A stretch of DNA of 34,259 nt from Fibrobacter succinogenes (GCA_902776765.1 CACYRP010000054.1:1-34259), one strand, 5' to 3'; numbered from the stretch's first letter, positions 25,928 to 34,259 are shown. Notes: a model not told the origin generated them from the sequence alone. Numbers and translations: made by a program.

Positions 25928-25983
25928 TAGGTCTGAGGTCGGGCCTTACGGCCCTTTGAGGTATGAGGCACGAGGCTGAAAAT

Positions 25984-26079
25984 CAGGTCACTGAGCCAGC
26001 CGAAGTGCCGCCGGCCTCCGTTCCGGCATCTTTTGATTCCGGCATTCCAACCTCCGTTCTGACATCTTTTGCTTTCGTC
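25984..26079. repeat. Degenerate repeats downstream of cysS
   Basis: CAGGTCACTGAGCCAGCCGAAGTG (25985-26008) resembles the CCTTCGGCAGGCTCAGGG element seen elsewhere. It is followed by two decayed copies of CC(T/A)CCGTTC(C/T)G(G/A)CATCTTTTG. A GGGCC-TTAC-GGCCC hairpin (about 25945-25958) lies just before. Confidence 0.6.
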
Positions 26080-26109
26080 ATTCCGGCCTCCGAGCCGGAA
26101 TCTTTTTTA
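26080..26109 (+). terminator. Rho-independent terminator with GTCAT box
   Basis: A perfect 8-bp stem ATTCCGGC / GCCGGAAT with a 6-base loop is followed by CTTTTTTAT. The stem is preceded by CGTC, so the element is also a member of the GTCAT-box palindrome family. It should end cysS transcription. Confidence 0.85.
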
Positions 26110-26122
26110 TAAATTTCCCTCG

Positions 26123-27412
26123 ATGATTTTTTTGCTGGTGGTCATATACGTTGCATTTATTGGGCTCGGCCTCCCCGACACTATACTCGGAGCCGCTTGG
26201 CCCTTAATGCATCTAGACCTTAAAACGCCGGTTTCTGCGGCAGGCGTACTTTCCATTATCGCCTCGCTGGGGACAATTGTCTCCAGCCTTTGCACACCGA
26301 AAGTTCTCCGCATTTTCGGCACCGGAAAACTCGTTGCCTACAGCATCGCGCTTACAGCAATTGCCTCCATCGGTTATGGTTTTGCGGACTCGTTCAACGT
26401 TCTTTGCCTTTGGGCAATCCCCATGGGCATTGGCGCGGGAGCCGTCGATGTGGCGATGAACAACTTCGCTGCAGTTTATCTTGAATCCAAGCACACGAAC
26501 TGGCTGCATGCAAGCTGGGGCATCGGAGCGACACTCGGGCCATCGCTCCTTTCGTTATCGATTTTGACCGGTGGCGGTTGGCGCGGGGCTTACGAATACG
26601 TCGCCGCAGCCCTCGCTGCAATTTTCGTATTGATTCTTATTTCACTCCCGCTATGGAAAAAAACGGAAGCCCGCGGAGGACTATCGGAAAACGTCACCAT
26701 CCAAGCAAAATCACCCGTAAACGCGCCGCACATCAGCATTCGCGAAGCGCTCCGGGTCCCGGGAATGAAGCTTTCGTTCTTCACATTCTTCTTTTACTCG
26801 TCACTCGAAATTTCAACAGGGCTATGGTGCGGCACCTACCTGACCGCCTGCGGATTCAAACCCGAAACCGGTGCACTATGCGTTTCATTGATGTTTGCAT
26901 CCGTGATGATTGGACGCATTGTGAGTGGATTTTTCGCCATCAAATTTACCGACCATCGTTTGATTTACGCCGGAATTTTCATCGTCGCCGCAGGATGCCT
27001 TGTGCTTTCACTCCCGCTTCCGCTATGGATGTTGCCCGTTTGCATTTGCCTGCTCGGCCTCGGCTGCGCGCCCGTCTACCCGTCACTCATTCACGCAACT
27101 CCAGCACGTTTTGGCGAAGCGCTTTCGAGCCAAGCGATTAGCATACAGCTCGCAGGTTCTTACGTTGGCTCAATTCTGATGCCTCCCGCATTCGGGCTTG
27201 TCGCGGCAAAATTTTCCGTACACCTTTGGCCAATTTCGCTTTCGATTTTTGTAGGATTGTTACTTTTATGCGTGTTGTTGCTCGACTTTGTCACACACCG
27301 CAAACTCAATAAATCTTATGCGCGCGAACGCGTTCTCGACATTCTCCACACTGTTTCTATGGAAAGTGTCAAGCGAGAACGTTTAAAGCGCAAGCGCAAA
27401 AAGAGACGTTAA
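26123..27412 (+). CDS. Major facilitator superfamily transporter
   Basis: A 429-residue inner-membrane transporter with about 12 hydrophobic segments and a central cytoplasmic loop (about residues 185-210, KKTEARGGLSENVTIQAKSP). The N-terminus (MIFLLVVIYVAFIGLGLPDT ILGAAWP-like first helix) and the DVAMNNFAAVYLESKHTNWL segment with GIGATLGPSL are typical of sugar/solute-proton symporters of the FucP/YfkF-like MFS groups. The substrate cannot be named. The frame is open upstream, but that part is the terminator repeat, so I chose the ATG at 26123 that begins the first helix; no good Shine-Dalgarno is seen. The MBL-fold gene follows 10 bases after the stop, suggesting an operon. Confidence 0.85.
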   Translation: MIFLLVVIYVAFIGLGLPDTILGAAWPLMHLDLKTPVSAAGVLSIIASLGTIVSSLCTPKVLRIFGTGKLVAYSIALTAIASIGYGFADSFNVLCLWAIPMGIGAGAVDVAMNNFAAVYLESKHTNWLHASWGIGATLGPSLLSLSILTGGGWRGAYEYVAAALAAIFVLILISLPLWKKTEARGGLSENVTIQAKSPVNAPHISIREALRVPGMKLSFFTFFFYSSLEISTGLWCGTYLTACGFKPETGALCVSLMFASVMIGRIVSGFFAIKFTDHRLIYAGIFIVAAGCLVLSLPLPLWMLPVCICLLGLGCAPVYPSLIHATPARFGEALSSQAISIQLAGSYVGSILMPPAFGLVAAKFSVHLWPISLSIFVGLLLLCVLLLDFVTHRKLNKSYARERVLDILHTVSMESVKRERLKRKRKKRR

Positions 27413-27422
27413 GAGGTTCATC

Positions 27423-28079
27423 ATGAAAATCAATCAATTTGTATTCAATCCGTTTGGTGTCAACGCTTACGTCTTGAGCAACAGCAATGGAGAAACGATT
27501 TTAATAGACCCTAGCGCAAGCAATGCCCGCGAACAGGCCGCACTTTCTGAATACATCAAGTCGGAGAACCTCAAAGTCAGCCGCAATCTGAACACGCATT
27601 TGCATCTCGATCACGTGCTCGGGAACGCATTCGTAGAACGCACTTTTGGTGTCAAAGCCGAAGCGCACAAAGATGACGAATTTTTGTTAGGCCTGCAAAA
27701 CGAACAAGCACAAATGTTCGGGCTCCCCTGCAATGATTTAGCCCCCGCTCTCGGCAAAAACCTTGACGAAGGCGACATCGTCGAAATTGCAGAAATCCGC
27801 CTGCAGGTGATTCACGTGGCGGGACACTCACCCGGTGGACTCGCCTTCTTCTGTGAGAATCCAGGCAAAGTCAACGGACAAGATAACGTACCGCCGCTCC
27901 TTTTTCCAGGCGATATCATTTTTGCAGGCAGCCGCGGTCGCAGCGACCTTTTCGGCGGTGACGAATTTGCCCTCGTAAGCGGCATCAAATCAAAGCTCCT
28001 CACGCTCCCGGCAGAAACCGTCGTATTCCCGGGACACGGCCCGATGACTACCATTGCAAGCGAGAAACGTTGGTACTAA
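27423..28079 (+). CDS. Metallo-beta-lactamase-fold hydrolase (glyoxalase II-like)
   Basis: A 218-residue cytoplasmic hydrolase of the GloB-like family. The zinc motif HxHxDH is complete in NTHLHLDHVLGNAF (about residues 59-72), followed by the further ligands in VAGHSPGGLAFF, FPGDIIFAGSRGRSD and PGHGPMTT. Such enzymes commonly hydrolyse thioesters such as S-lactoylglutathione or related adducts, but the exact substrate is not visible. Length is typical. AAGAGG lies a few bases before the ATG, and the start is 10 bases after the MFS stop. A CCTTCGGCAGGCTCAGGG repeat lies directly after its stop codon. Confidence 0.9.
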   Translation: MKINQFVFNPFGVNAYVLSNSNGETILIDPSASNAREQAALSEYIKSENLKVSRNLNTHLHLDHVLGNAFVERTFGVKAEAHKDDEFLLGLQNEQAQMFGLPCNDLAPALGKNLDEGDIVEIAEIRLQVIHVAGHSPGGLAFFCENPGKVNGQDNVPPLLFPGDIIFAGSRGRSDLFGGDEFALVSGIKSKLLTLPAETVVFPGHGPMTTIASEKRWY

Positions 28080-28102
28080 CCCTTCGGCAGGCTCAGGGAC
28101 CT
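28078..28102. repeat. CCCTTCGGCAGGCTCAGGGACC element
   Basis: A copy of the CTTCGGCAGGCTC-type dispersed repeat, located in the 28-bp spacer between the MBL-fold gene and the acyltransferase gene. Read on the plus strand it overlaps the region before the acyltransferase ATG and would otherwise extend that frame by 18 meaningless codons. Confidence 0.7.
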
Positions 28103-28107
28103 TTGTT

Positions 28108-29262
28108 ATGAGCAACAACGGGCAGGTAAGAATCGGCTGGATTGACGAATTCAAGGGATTCGTTCTTTTGCTCGTTTGCCTGTTCCACATTGAGCAGAAT
28201 TTTCCCAACGCGCACCTTGGAATGTGGCATTTAAGCGCACTCCGCATGTCCGCATTTTTCTTTATTTCAGGATTTCTATTCAGTACAAAACGTTTCACAA
28301 ATTTTAAGAGTTACTTTACCCATAAAACGCGAGTCCTGTTAGTTCCCTACCTTTACCTTTCATTCCTGTTTTTCGCCATCGACCCCATTGTTTACAACTT
28401 TGCATTGTTCCCGAAAGCCCCCACGATGACAGTCGTGAACACCATTCCCGACATCAACAACACATGGCAATACATCTATTGGAACATCGCAAAAATTTTC
28501 ATCGCCGGAAAATCCTCAGTCGGAGCGGGCCCGCTATGGTTTGTATTTACTTTATATTCCGTCAGCTTGCTTTTTTACCTGCTTCACGAGATGTCGAAAA
28601 AGCAAGTCCACCCCAAACTTTTTTTCGCCGTGATGTCCATAGAAGGTCTTCTTTGCGGTTGGCTTTTGAACATAAATCACATGCACTTACCGTTCGGTAT
28701 TGAACGCGACCTCACGATTTTATTCTTCTTCGGCTGCGGATATCTTTGCAAGGAACCCATCAAAAAAATCCACAGCGCCATTTCCGTAGGTGACGCTCAC
28801 GCCGCAAAAAACACAGCCATCGTTGCTGCCATCGGAATTGCAAGCTTTATCGCATATGCTTTTTTGGAATCGCCGAGTCCGAATTTCAGCATCATGAACA
28901 ATGACTTGGGCAAGAGCCTCCCCCAATTTGTCGCAAGTTCCATTACAGGCATTATCGGCCTCATCGCAACATTCCTGTTAGCAAGTAAACTCCCCGACAT
29001 CGCGCTTATCCGCACTTTCAAGGGAATCTTGCGAAACATCTCTCGCAACGCGCTTGTGATTCTCGCCATTCACTGGTGGATTGTCTTGATGCTACGGCTC
29101 TTTTTCAGGCCGCAAATAAACCAACCCGGAATCGCCTACATTGCAATCCCGATTGTAGCCCTGGGCACCATCGCCGCCATCCCGCTTTTCCGTTGCCGCC
29201 TCAACAAGCTCCTCGGCAAAGAACGCATTACCGTAAAAGAAAGCCTCTGCATTAAGGAATAA
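28108..29262 (+). CDS. Acyltransferase 3 family membrane protein
   Basis: A 384-residue integral membrane protein with about ten hydrophobic segments, matching the Acyl_transf_3 family that transfers acyl groups to surface sugars or glycans. Near the N-terminus WIDEFKGFVLLLVCLFHIEQ carries the characteristic acidic/His motif, followed by MSAFFFISGFLFSTKRF. The repeated pattern of membrane helices and short charged loops continues to the C-terminal RCRLNKLLGKERITVKESLC. The target is unknown. The frame is open upstream through a repeat element, so I chose the ATG at 28108. It is probably the last gene of the MFS-MBL-acyltransferase group. Confidence 0.88.
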   Translation: MSNNGQVRIGWIDEFKGFVLLLVCLFHIEQNFPNAHLGMWHLSALRMSAFFFISGFLFSTKRFTNFKSYFTHKTRVLLVPYLYLSFLFFAIDPIVYNFALFPKAPTMTVVNTIPDINNTWQYIYWNIAKIFIAGKSSVGAGPLWFVFTLYSVSLLFYLLHEMSKKQVHPKLFFAVMSIEGLLCGWLLNINHMHLPFGIERDLTILFFFGCGYLCKEPIKKIHSAISVGDAHAAKNTAIVAAIGIASFIAYAFLESPSPNFSIMNNDLGKSLPQFVASSITGIIGLIATFLLASKLPDIALIRTFKGILRNISRNALVILAIHWWIVLMLRLFFRPQINQPGIAYIAIPIVALGTIAAIPLFRCRLNKLLGKERITVKESLCIKE

Positions 29263-29268
29263 AAATCC

Positions 29269-29535
29269 CTACAAATAGCTCTTGAAAACCGGGCGTTGTT
29301 CTTCAACCGGCTTTTTCTTGGGCACATAGATTTTTACGGCGTACACGTTAAAGTCCGTCTCCGCCAAAATATCGCCTTCTTGCAAATCTTCATAGACATC
29401 GATTTCAATTTCTACACCATCGCGTGCAATGCAGCGGATAGAACGCGCTGTCAGTTCCTCGCGCAAAAGAGGAACGTCAACGACCTTCTTGTAAGTGCCG
29501 TGATGAGTCGTGCCAAGAATACGATTGCAAATCAT
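29269..29535 (-). CDS. Small UreE-N-like protein
   Basis: An 88-residue protein whose core, RSIRCIARDGVEIEIDVYED followed by LQEGDILAETDFNVYAVKIY, resembles the N-terminal beta domain of the urease accessory protein UreE. The C-terminal metal-binding domain of UreE is missing and no urease genes lie nearby, so the likeness may reflect fold only. The product is soluble, with no signal peptide. No Shine-Dalgarno is evident before the ATG. It is convergent with the acyltransferase gene, and a repeat-rich spacer lies upstream. The match is from reading the pattern only. Confidence 0.6.
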   Translation of the reverse strand: MICNRILGTTHHGTYKKVVDVPLLREELTARSIRCIARDGVEIEIDVYEDLQEGDILAETDFNVYAVKIYVPKKKPVEEQRPVFKSYL

Positions 29536-29547
29536 GGAATGAAATGT

Positions 29548-29584
29548 AGAAAATTAGTAGGAAGTAGGATGTAGGAAGTAGGAA
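29548..29584. repeat. GTAGGAAGTAGGA tandem repeat
   Basis: Short imperfect direct repeats (TAGGAAGTAGGATG-TAGGAAGTAGGAAG) in the spacer upstream of the UreE-N-like gene. No function is apparent. Confidence 0.7.
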
Positions 29585-29591
29585 GGATTTT

Positions 29592-29747
29592 TTAATCTTT
29601 TACTATCTTTCCTACAGCTGATTCACCAACATTAATCCAAAAAAAATTTACTGGATTGAGCTGAAGCTCCAACTCCTTGGCTCGGTTATAAAAATGATCA
29701 AGCTCATTTTTGCAACGCTCGCCTTCTGAGTTGTCTTCGACTTCGGG
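29592..29747 (-). pseudogene. Gene remnant truncated by a repeat (51 codons)
   Basis: On the minus strand a 51-codon frame reads ...EDNSEGERCKNELDHFYNRA, KELELQLNPVNFFWINVGES, AVGKIVKD and stop. It looks protein-like but has no start codon. Its upstream end runs straight into a TCATCCTGAGCG-AAGGGCTTAG-type repeat (about 29743-29775), where a stop closes the frame. I read it as the C-terminal relic of a lost gene. The rest of this 308-bp spacer holds a GCCCGC-CAAA-GCGGGC hairpin (29808-29823) and CTATCGTCTA repeats just before uvrB. Confidence 0.35.
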
Positions 29748-29772
29748 CTAAGCCCTTCGCTCAGGATGACAA
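29743..29772. repeat. TTCGCTCAGGATGAC element
   Basis: A copy of the TCATCCTGAGCGAAG-type dispersed palindrome, ending in the ATGAC box, in the spacer before uvrB. Confidence 0.7.
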
Positions 29773-29843
29773 GCGCATTTTCACTTACTATCTTTCGTCT
29801 ATCGTCTATAGCCCGCCAAAGCGGGCGTTCTATCGTCTAAATC

Positions 29844-32132
29844 ATGGCTCGCGCACGTAAGACTATTACTCCTGATCCGTATGCAAAACCGATAGCGAAA
29901 CCGCTACCGCCTTCCAAGAGCTTGCCCGGAAAGCTCAAGCAGTTCCAGGCGCCCACGCGTGCGGATTTTGATCTCGTGAGTCCTTACGGTGCCGCAGGCG
30001 ACCAGCCCAAGGCCATCGAAGAATTGACCGAGGGTTTCAAGAACGGCGAACAATTCCAGACGCTTCTCGGCGTGACCGGTTCCGGCAAAACTTTCACGAT
30101 GGCAAACGTCATCAAGAATGTCGGGAAGCCAACGCTCATCCTCACGCACAACAAGACGCTGGCCGCCCAGCTTTACCAGGAATTCAAGTCGTTCTTCCCG
30201 AACAACGCGGTGGAATACTTCGTGAGCTATTACGATTACTTCCAGCCCGAAGCCTACATTCCCCACACGGACACGTTCATCGAAAAAGACGCAAGCATCA
30301 ATGACGAAATCGACAAGCTCCGACTGCGCGCCACCGCAAACCTTCTCACCCGCCGCGATGTCATCATCGTCGCTTCTGTGAGCTGCATTTACGGTTTGGG
30401 AAGCCCCAGCGAATACTTCGACTTGATGGTCCGCATCAAGAAGGGCGACATTTACGACCGCGACAAGATTTTGCGTGACCTTGTCCACATCCAGTATTCC
30501 CGCAACGATTTTAGCCTCGACCGAGGCTCATTCCGCGTCCGCGGTGACGTGATCGAAGTGCACCCGAGCTACGACGAAGACGGGCTGCGCATCGAACTTT
30601 TCGGCGACGAAGTCGATCGCCTTTACCGTTTCAACATTGTCACGGGCGAAGTCATCAAGGAAGTCGAAGAGCTCACCATCGCCCCCGCCAAGCACTTTGT
30701 CACCAAAGAAGAAAACCGCGCGGGCATGTTACAGCGCATACAGATGGAACTCACCGACCGCCTCGCCGAACTGGACAAAGAAGGTAAAGTGCTGGAATCG
30801 GCACGCCTTTCAAGCCGCACCCGCTACGACATGGAAATGTTGCGCGAAACAGGCATGTGCAACGGCATCGAAAACTACTCCCGCATCATCGAAGACCGCG
30901 CTCCGGGCACCCGCCCCTTTACGCTTATCGACTACTTTGGCGATGATTGGCTTTTGATGATTGACGAATCCCACGTGAGCATCCCGCAAGTGGGCGGTAT
31001 GGCCGAAGGCGACAAGTCCCGCAAGACAACGCTTGTGCAGTACGGGTTCCGCCTCCCCTGCGCTCTCGACAACCGCCCCATGAACTTTGCCGAATTTGAG
31101 TACATGTACCCGAAGCAGGTGCTTTTTGTGAGTGCCACCCCCGGCGACTACGAACTGAAAAAGACTAGCGGTGTCGTGACCGAACAGATCAACCGTCCGA
31201 CCGGACTTTTGGACCCGAAAATCGAGCTGTTCCCGATCCAAGGCCAAATGGACGTGCTCCTGTACCGCATCGAAGAAGTCGTGAAAAACGGCGACCGCGT
31301 GCTCGTCACGACGCTCACCAAGAAGATGGCGCAAGACCTCACGGAATTTTTCATCGAAGCGGGCATCCGCGCCAAATACCTCCATTCGGACATCAAGACG
31401 CTGGAACGCCACGAACTCATCCGCGGGCTCCGCAGTGGCGAATTCGACGTACTCGTGGGCATCAACCTCTTGCGCGAAGGTCTCGACCTCCCCGAAGTGA
31501 GCATGGTCGCGATTCTCGACGCCGACAAGGAAGGTTTCCTCCGCAATTACAGGAGCCTCATCCAGACGATGGGCCGCGCGAGCCGCAACGTGAACGGCAC
31601 CGTGCTCCTTTTCGCCGACAACATGACCGAAAGTCTGCAAAAAGCCATCGACGAGACGAACCGCCGCCGCACCTTGCAAGAGGAATTCAACGCCGAACAC
31701 CACATCACGCCGAAATCCGTCACCCGCAAGATCGAAGAAGATTTGCGAATCATTGACCCGCTGGGAGACTTAGACGATGGTTCGGCGGACTCACCAACCT
31801 GGGAGAGAGACGAGAGCGACGACGAAGACGTATTGCGTCATCCTGAGCGTAGCGAAGGATCCAGTGACAATTCCTCCGGTTTCACCCCGGGAATCCGTCC
31901 GATGGAACCGCTGCAACCGTCGAATTACAGGAAAAAGTCCGCAACGGGCAAGAAAAAAGCACCCGCATCTCGTCATTCTGACCCTGAAATGCGTAGCATG
32001 ATAGGGGAAGGATCCAGTCAAAGTTCTTCCAAGCTCGCCGCCCTCGAAAAGCAAATGAAGGAGGCAGCCGCTCGTCTCGACTTCGAAGAAGCCGCACGAA
32101 TCCGCGATATTATACGCTCCATGAACATTTAG
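29844..32132 (+). CDS. uvrB: Excinuclease ABC subunit B
   Basis: A 762-residue nucleotide-excision-repair helicase that accepts damage from UvrA and recruits UvrC. Walker A is GVTGSGKTF (76-84); the beta-hairpin [25 protein letters not shown] and the C-terminal motor motifs [20 protein letters not shown] and QTMGRASRN are intact. The C-terminal UVR motif ([20 protein letters not shown] followed by [11 protein letters not shown]) that contacts UvrC is present. The protein is about 90 residues longer than the usual ~670: an N-terminal extension of about 40 residues and an expanded linker (about 640-725) before the UVR motif. Residues 666-674 (HPERSEGSS) and about 710-726 are translated dispersed repeats. 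No clear Shine-Dalgarno precedes the ATG. Confidence 0.97.
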   Translation: MARARKTITPDPYAKPIAKPLPPSKSLPGKLKQFQAPTRADFDLVSPYGAAGDQPKAIEELTEGFKNGEQFQTLLGVTGSGKTFTMANVIKNVGKPTLILTHNKTLAAQLYQEFKSFFPNNAVEYFVSYYDYFQPEAYIPHTDTFIEKDASINDEIDKLRLRATANLLTRRDVIIVASVSCIYGLGSPSEYFDLMVRIKKGDIYDRDKILRDLVHIQYSRNDFSLDRGSFRVRGDVIEVHPSYDEDGLRIELFGDEVDRLYRFNIVTGEVIKEVEELTIAPAKHFVTKEENRAGMLQRIQMELTDRLAELDKEGKVLESARLSSRTRYDMEMLRETGMCNGIENYSRIIEDRAPGTRPFTLIDYFGDDWLLMIDESHVSIPQVGGMAEGDKSRKTTLVQYGFRLPCALDNRPMNFAEFEYMYPKQVLFVSATPGDYELKKTSGVVTEQINRPTGLLDPKIELFPIQGQMDVLLYRIEEVVKNGDRVLVTTLTKKMAQDLTEFFIEAGIRAKYLHSDIKTLERHELIRGLRSGEFDVLVGINLLREGLDLPEVSMVAILDADKEGFLRNYRSLIQTMGRASRNVNGTVLLFADNMTESLQKAIDETNRRRTLQEEFNAEHHITPKSVTRKIEEDLRIIDPLGDLDDGSADSPTWERDESDDEDVLRHPERSEGSSDNSSGFTPGIRPMEPLQPSNYRKKSATGKKKAPASRHSDPEMRSMIGEGSSQSSSKLAALEKQMKEAAARLDFEEAARIRDIIRSMNI
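31835..31866. repeat. GTCATCCTGAGCG ... GAAGGATCC element in uvrB
   Basis: A full TCATCCTGAGCGTAGCGAAG-GATCCAG copy, read in frame as [10 protein letters not shown] in the UvrB linker. Confidence 0.88.
31971..32019. repeat. Second GTCAT-box element in uvrB
   Basis: A longer variant starting CGTCATTCTGACCCTGAAAT and ending GGGGAAGGATCCAGT, read in frame as [16 protein letters not shown] just before the UVR motif. The internal GCGTAGCATGATAGGGG is a decayed palindrome. Confidence 0.75.
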
Positions 32133-32299
32133 TGTATAAATTTATTTACAAATTTATTATAATATTCGTCACACGCGCGATTTATCTAGTTCCGCGGCAT
32201 TTCCTTATTTTTGTATTATTATAAAAAGAAAAATTCTTAGTGCTTTTTTCACATATTTTGTTTATTTTAACTCAAAGATTACATAGAAAGGGTATTACA

Positions 32300-33343
32300 A
32301 TGAATTCAAAGTTTATCACACCAATTATCCTCGCATCAGCATTCAGTCTGAGTGCATTAAGCTTTGTTGCCTGTGGTGAAGATGCAAACAACACAATCAT
32401 ACAACCCGGTCAGTCGACAGGCGGCAGTTCTTCGAGCATGGTTCAACTATCCTCTGAAACTGAAACAACCGCTATTATTTTCACAGGTCTGGGTATAAAT
32501 TCTGCCAACCTTTCGAAGGTCAGATTTGACGGTACAATTTCGCTTGACATTTCTGACTCGAACGCGGTTGCTGATATAGAGGCAGTCCATATCACAGGTG
32601 TAGATTTCCAAATTGTAAAGGCTGGAACGATGATTCCTGAAGGTACCGTAACGGTAACAACCGTTCCGGACTATGAAGGAGAATATCTTTCTTCTGTCAG
32701 CCTGTCAGAAATGGGTGTTTACACAGACCTCGATGTTGGCTATACCGAATGCGGTGATTTTGAACTTATCATTACAGCATCGGCCCATGACGGAGTTATT
32801 CCTTCCGTATCTATCGAAAGAATCCGCTTTACTCGTGATGCCGAAAAGTGCAGAGAACCGGAAAGCTCTTCTTCCGCACCTCCTGACGTCGCAGGAGCAC
32901 CGCTTGACTCTGTAAGAATCACTATTGACACCAAGGTTAACAAGTGCATCAATGCAGCCACAGGAACACTCTCCGACACCGAAACGGGAGACATCTGCTT
33001 CAAGGGCAATCCTAGCGGCACCGTTGATTTGTACAGTACAACTGGCGTAAAATTTGCACTCTACAGCAACAGAAGCGATAGCGACCGTGCAAACGACTAC
33101 TTCAGAAAGTACCTGCCCAAGGACCCGACAACGGATGACTTCCTTTATCTCTCAAGCGCTTTGGCAGAAACCTATCCCAATTTCATTGTTGAAGACGACA
33201 GGTTCTTCGTAGGTATCGCTGATACATATCAGCCTTACTCTGGCTCTGCAGTTGGATTCTATGCCTTTATCGTATTTGAAAAGAACCTTCCAGATGCAAA
33301 CGGAGACGTGACCTTAACATTGCTTCTTTACAAGGCAAAATAA
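32300..33343 (+). CDS. Lipoprotein of unknown function
   Basis: A 347-residue lipoprotein: signal peptide MNSKFITPIILASAFSLSAL with the lipobox cysteine at residue 25 (SFVACGED). Two beta-rich regions follow, about residues 50-190 (ISLDISDSNAVADIEAVHIT ... FELIITASAHDG) and 205-345 (VRITIDTKVNKCINAATGTL ... AFIVFEKNLPDANGDVTLTL), joined by a short Ser/Pro linker (EPESSSSAPPDVAG). I do not recognise a family. The frame is open upstream; the ATG at 32300 begins the signal peptide and has AAAGGG about 6 bases before it. The preceding 167-bp spacer is very A/T-rich without a confident promoter. A strong terminator follows. Confidence 0.8.
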   Translation: MNSKFITPIILASAFSLSALSFVACGEDANNTIIQPGQSTGGSSSSMVQLSSETETTAIIFTGLGINSANLSKVRFDGTISLDISDSNAVADIEAVHITGVDFQIVKAGTMIPEGTVTVTTVPDYEGEYLSSVSLSEMGVYTDLDVGYTECGDFELIITASAHDGVIPSVSIERIRFTRDAEKCREPESSSSAPPDVAGAPLDSVRITIDTKVNKCINAATGTLSDTETGDICFKGNPSGTVDLYSTTGVKFALYSNRSDSDRANDYFRKYLPKDPTTDDFLYLSSALAETYPNFIVEDDRFFVGIADTYQPYSGSAVGFYAFIVFEKNLPDANGDVTLTLLLYKAK

Positions 33344-33371
33344 GTCATCCAAAGCTTAAAACCATTTTCAA

Positions 33372-33399
33372 AGGCCCTCTTCGGAGGGTCTTTTTTTTG
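33372..33399 (+). terminator. Rho-independent terminator with TTCG loop
   Basis: The stem GGCCCTC / GAGGGTC closes a stable TTCG tetraloop and is followed by eight T residues, 29 bases after the lipoprotein stop codon. Confidence 0.92.
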
Positions 33400-33465
33400 C
33401 TAGGCTCAAAAGTGGGTCTACAAGCAGCCCCGTTTCACGCACCCTACGCAAAAGTTTCTAAAGTT

Positions 33466-33535
33466 GCGCTCCTTCGGAGCGCATTTAATACGGCTCGGCA
33501 ATGTCAAAACAACAAGTTGTTTTGCCGCTGCGCTC
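33466..33535. repeat. Hairpins upstream of gpmI
   Basis: TGCGCTC-CTTCG-GAGCGCA (about 33470-33486) and AAAACAAC-AA-GTTGTTTT (about 33505-33522), followed by GCCGCTGCGCTCGCC. They may be dispersed repeats or leader structures; no ORF is visible here. Confidence 0.55.
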
Positions 33536-33581
33536 GCCTTTTACTAAATTTGGCTCGTAAACATTATAAATGGAGTAAATC

Positions 33582-34259
33582 ATGCTCAAGAAACTTTCCA
33601 ACTTCCCTGGCATCAAGGGACCGGTCGTCACCATTGTGATGGACGGTTTTGGTATCACCGATAAGGTCGAAGGCAACGCCATCAAGGCTGCCCGCACCCC
33701 GACTCTCGACAACCTCTTCAAGATGTACCCGAACGTGCTTTTGAAGGCTCACGGCCGCGCCGTGGGTATGCCGACCAACGAAGACATGGGTAACTCCGAA
33801 GTGGGCCACAACGCCATTGGTGCTGGCCAGGTTTACAACCAGGGTGCAGCCCTCGTTGCAGACGCCATCAACAGCGGCGACATCTTCGATCGCGATGCCT
33901 GGAAGGAAATCGCCGGCAACGCCCGCGAAAAGAACACCGTCCTCCACTTTATCGGTCTTTTCAGCGACGGTAACGTTCACTCCAACATTTCTCACCTGAA
34001 GGCCATGGTGGCCCAGGCCAAGAAGGAAGGCCTCAAGAAGGTCCGCGTTCACATCCTCCTCGACGGTCGTGACGTGCCGGAAACCTCCGCTCTCGATTAC
34101 GTTGGCCCGTTCGAAAAGTTCCTCGACGAACTCCGCAGCCCGGAATTCGACGTTTGCATCGCTAGCGGCGGTGGCCGTATGCAGATCACCATGGACCGTT
34201 ACAACGCTAACTGGAAGATGGTGGAACTCGGCTGGAAGACCCACGTGCTCGGCGAAGGC
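33582..34259 (+). CDS. gpmI: 2,3-bisphosphoglycerate-independent phosphoglycerate mutase (partial, 3' end beyond window)
   Basis: The first 226 residues of a glycolytic enzyme that interconverts 3- and 2-phosphoglycerate with two metal ions. The alkaline-phosphatase-type metal motif VVTIVMDGFG (Asp21), the catalytic serine in MGNSEVGHNAIGAG (Ser72), HFIGLFSDGNVHSNISHL and HILLDGRDVPETSA are all present. The frame stays open to the last base, with the C-terminal half outside the window. Codon use is strongly biased (GGT/GGC, AAG, CTC), as in highly expressed genes. GGAG lies 7 bases before the ATG. The upstream spacer contains two hairpins of unknown role. Confidence 0.95.
   Translation, partial: MLKKLSNFPGIKGPVVTIVMDGFGITDKVEGNAIKAARTPTLDNLFKMYPNVLLKAHGRAVGMPTNEDMGNSEVGHNAIGAGQVYNQGAALVADAINSGDIFDRDAWKEIAGNAREKNTVLHFIGLFSDGNVHSNISHLKAMVAQAKKEGLKKVRVHILLDGRDVPETSALDYVGPFEKFLDELRSPEFDVCIASGGGRMQITMDRYNANWKMVELGWKTHVLGEG

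Noticed and set aside
30810..31703. 297-codon minus-strand frame antisense to uvrB
   Set aside because: Same cause: the complement of a biased housekeeping gene, with no recognisable motif.
33564..34244. Minus-strand frame over gpmI
   Set aside because: The plus strand encodes the conserved iPGM motifs including GNSEVGH and stays open to the window end.

Overview
The window looks like a Fibrobacter chromosome (F. succinogenes or a close relative). The evidence is indirect but consistent: many outer-surface lipoproteins carry poly-serine linkers, one protein has the 'Fibrobacter succinogenes major paralogous' domain, two secreted GH10 xylanases end in a type IX-like C-terminal sorting domain, and a dispersed palindromic repeat family sits both between and inside genes. 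No rRNA, tRNA or CRISPR array was recognised.

Layout. 1-3267: cytidylate kinase, two small lipoproteins and a TraB-family membrane protein. 3372-12246: a defence island with a tyrosine recombinase and an AAA ATPase carrying a nuclease-like C-terminus (both minus strand, behind a consensus promoter), then a silent hsdS cassette on the plus strand facing a complete type I restriction-modification operon hsdR-hsdM-hsdS on the minus strand. 12374-14563: a secreted Fib_succ_major protein, a lipid-anchored flavodoxin and a small membrane protein. 14560-19765: a four-gene minus-strand operon of lipoproteins (three paralogues plus a PPDK/water-dikinase-like protein) behind a consensus promoter. 20017-22948: tandem GH10 xylanases. 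23258-25927: thioredoxin, a Crp/Fnr regulator and CysS. 26123-29262: an MFS transporter, a metallo-beta-lactamase-fold hydrolase and an acyltransferase. 29269-34259: a small UreE-like protein, UvrB, another lipoprotein and the start of GpmI.

Most notable is a phase-variable specificity switch. A perfect 20-bp inverted repeat lies at 5961-5980 and 7049-7068, in the same codon phase in the silent and the expressed hsdS. Inverting the ~1.1 kb between the copies would replace the second target-recognition domain (TRD2) of HsdS in frame (477 aa becoming about 475 aa). The tyrosine recombinase two genes away is the obvious candidate invertase.

A second theme is a family of short palindromes ending in a GTCAT/ATGAC box. 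Besides intergenic copies, they are translated in frame inside HsdS, UvrB, the PPDK-like lipoprotein and the poly-serine linkers, so they appear to have spread through coding linkers. A third is the operon that places a PPDK/water-dikinase-like enzyme outside the cytoplasm beside three cysteine-rich lipoprotein paralogues of unknown function.
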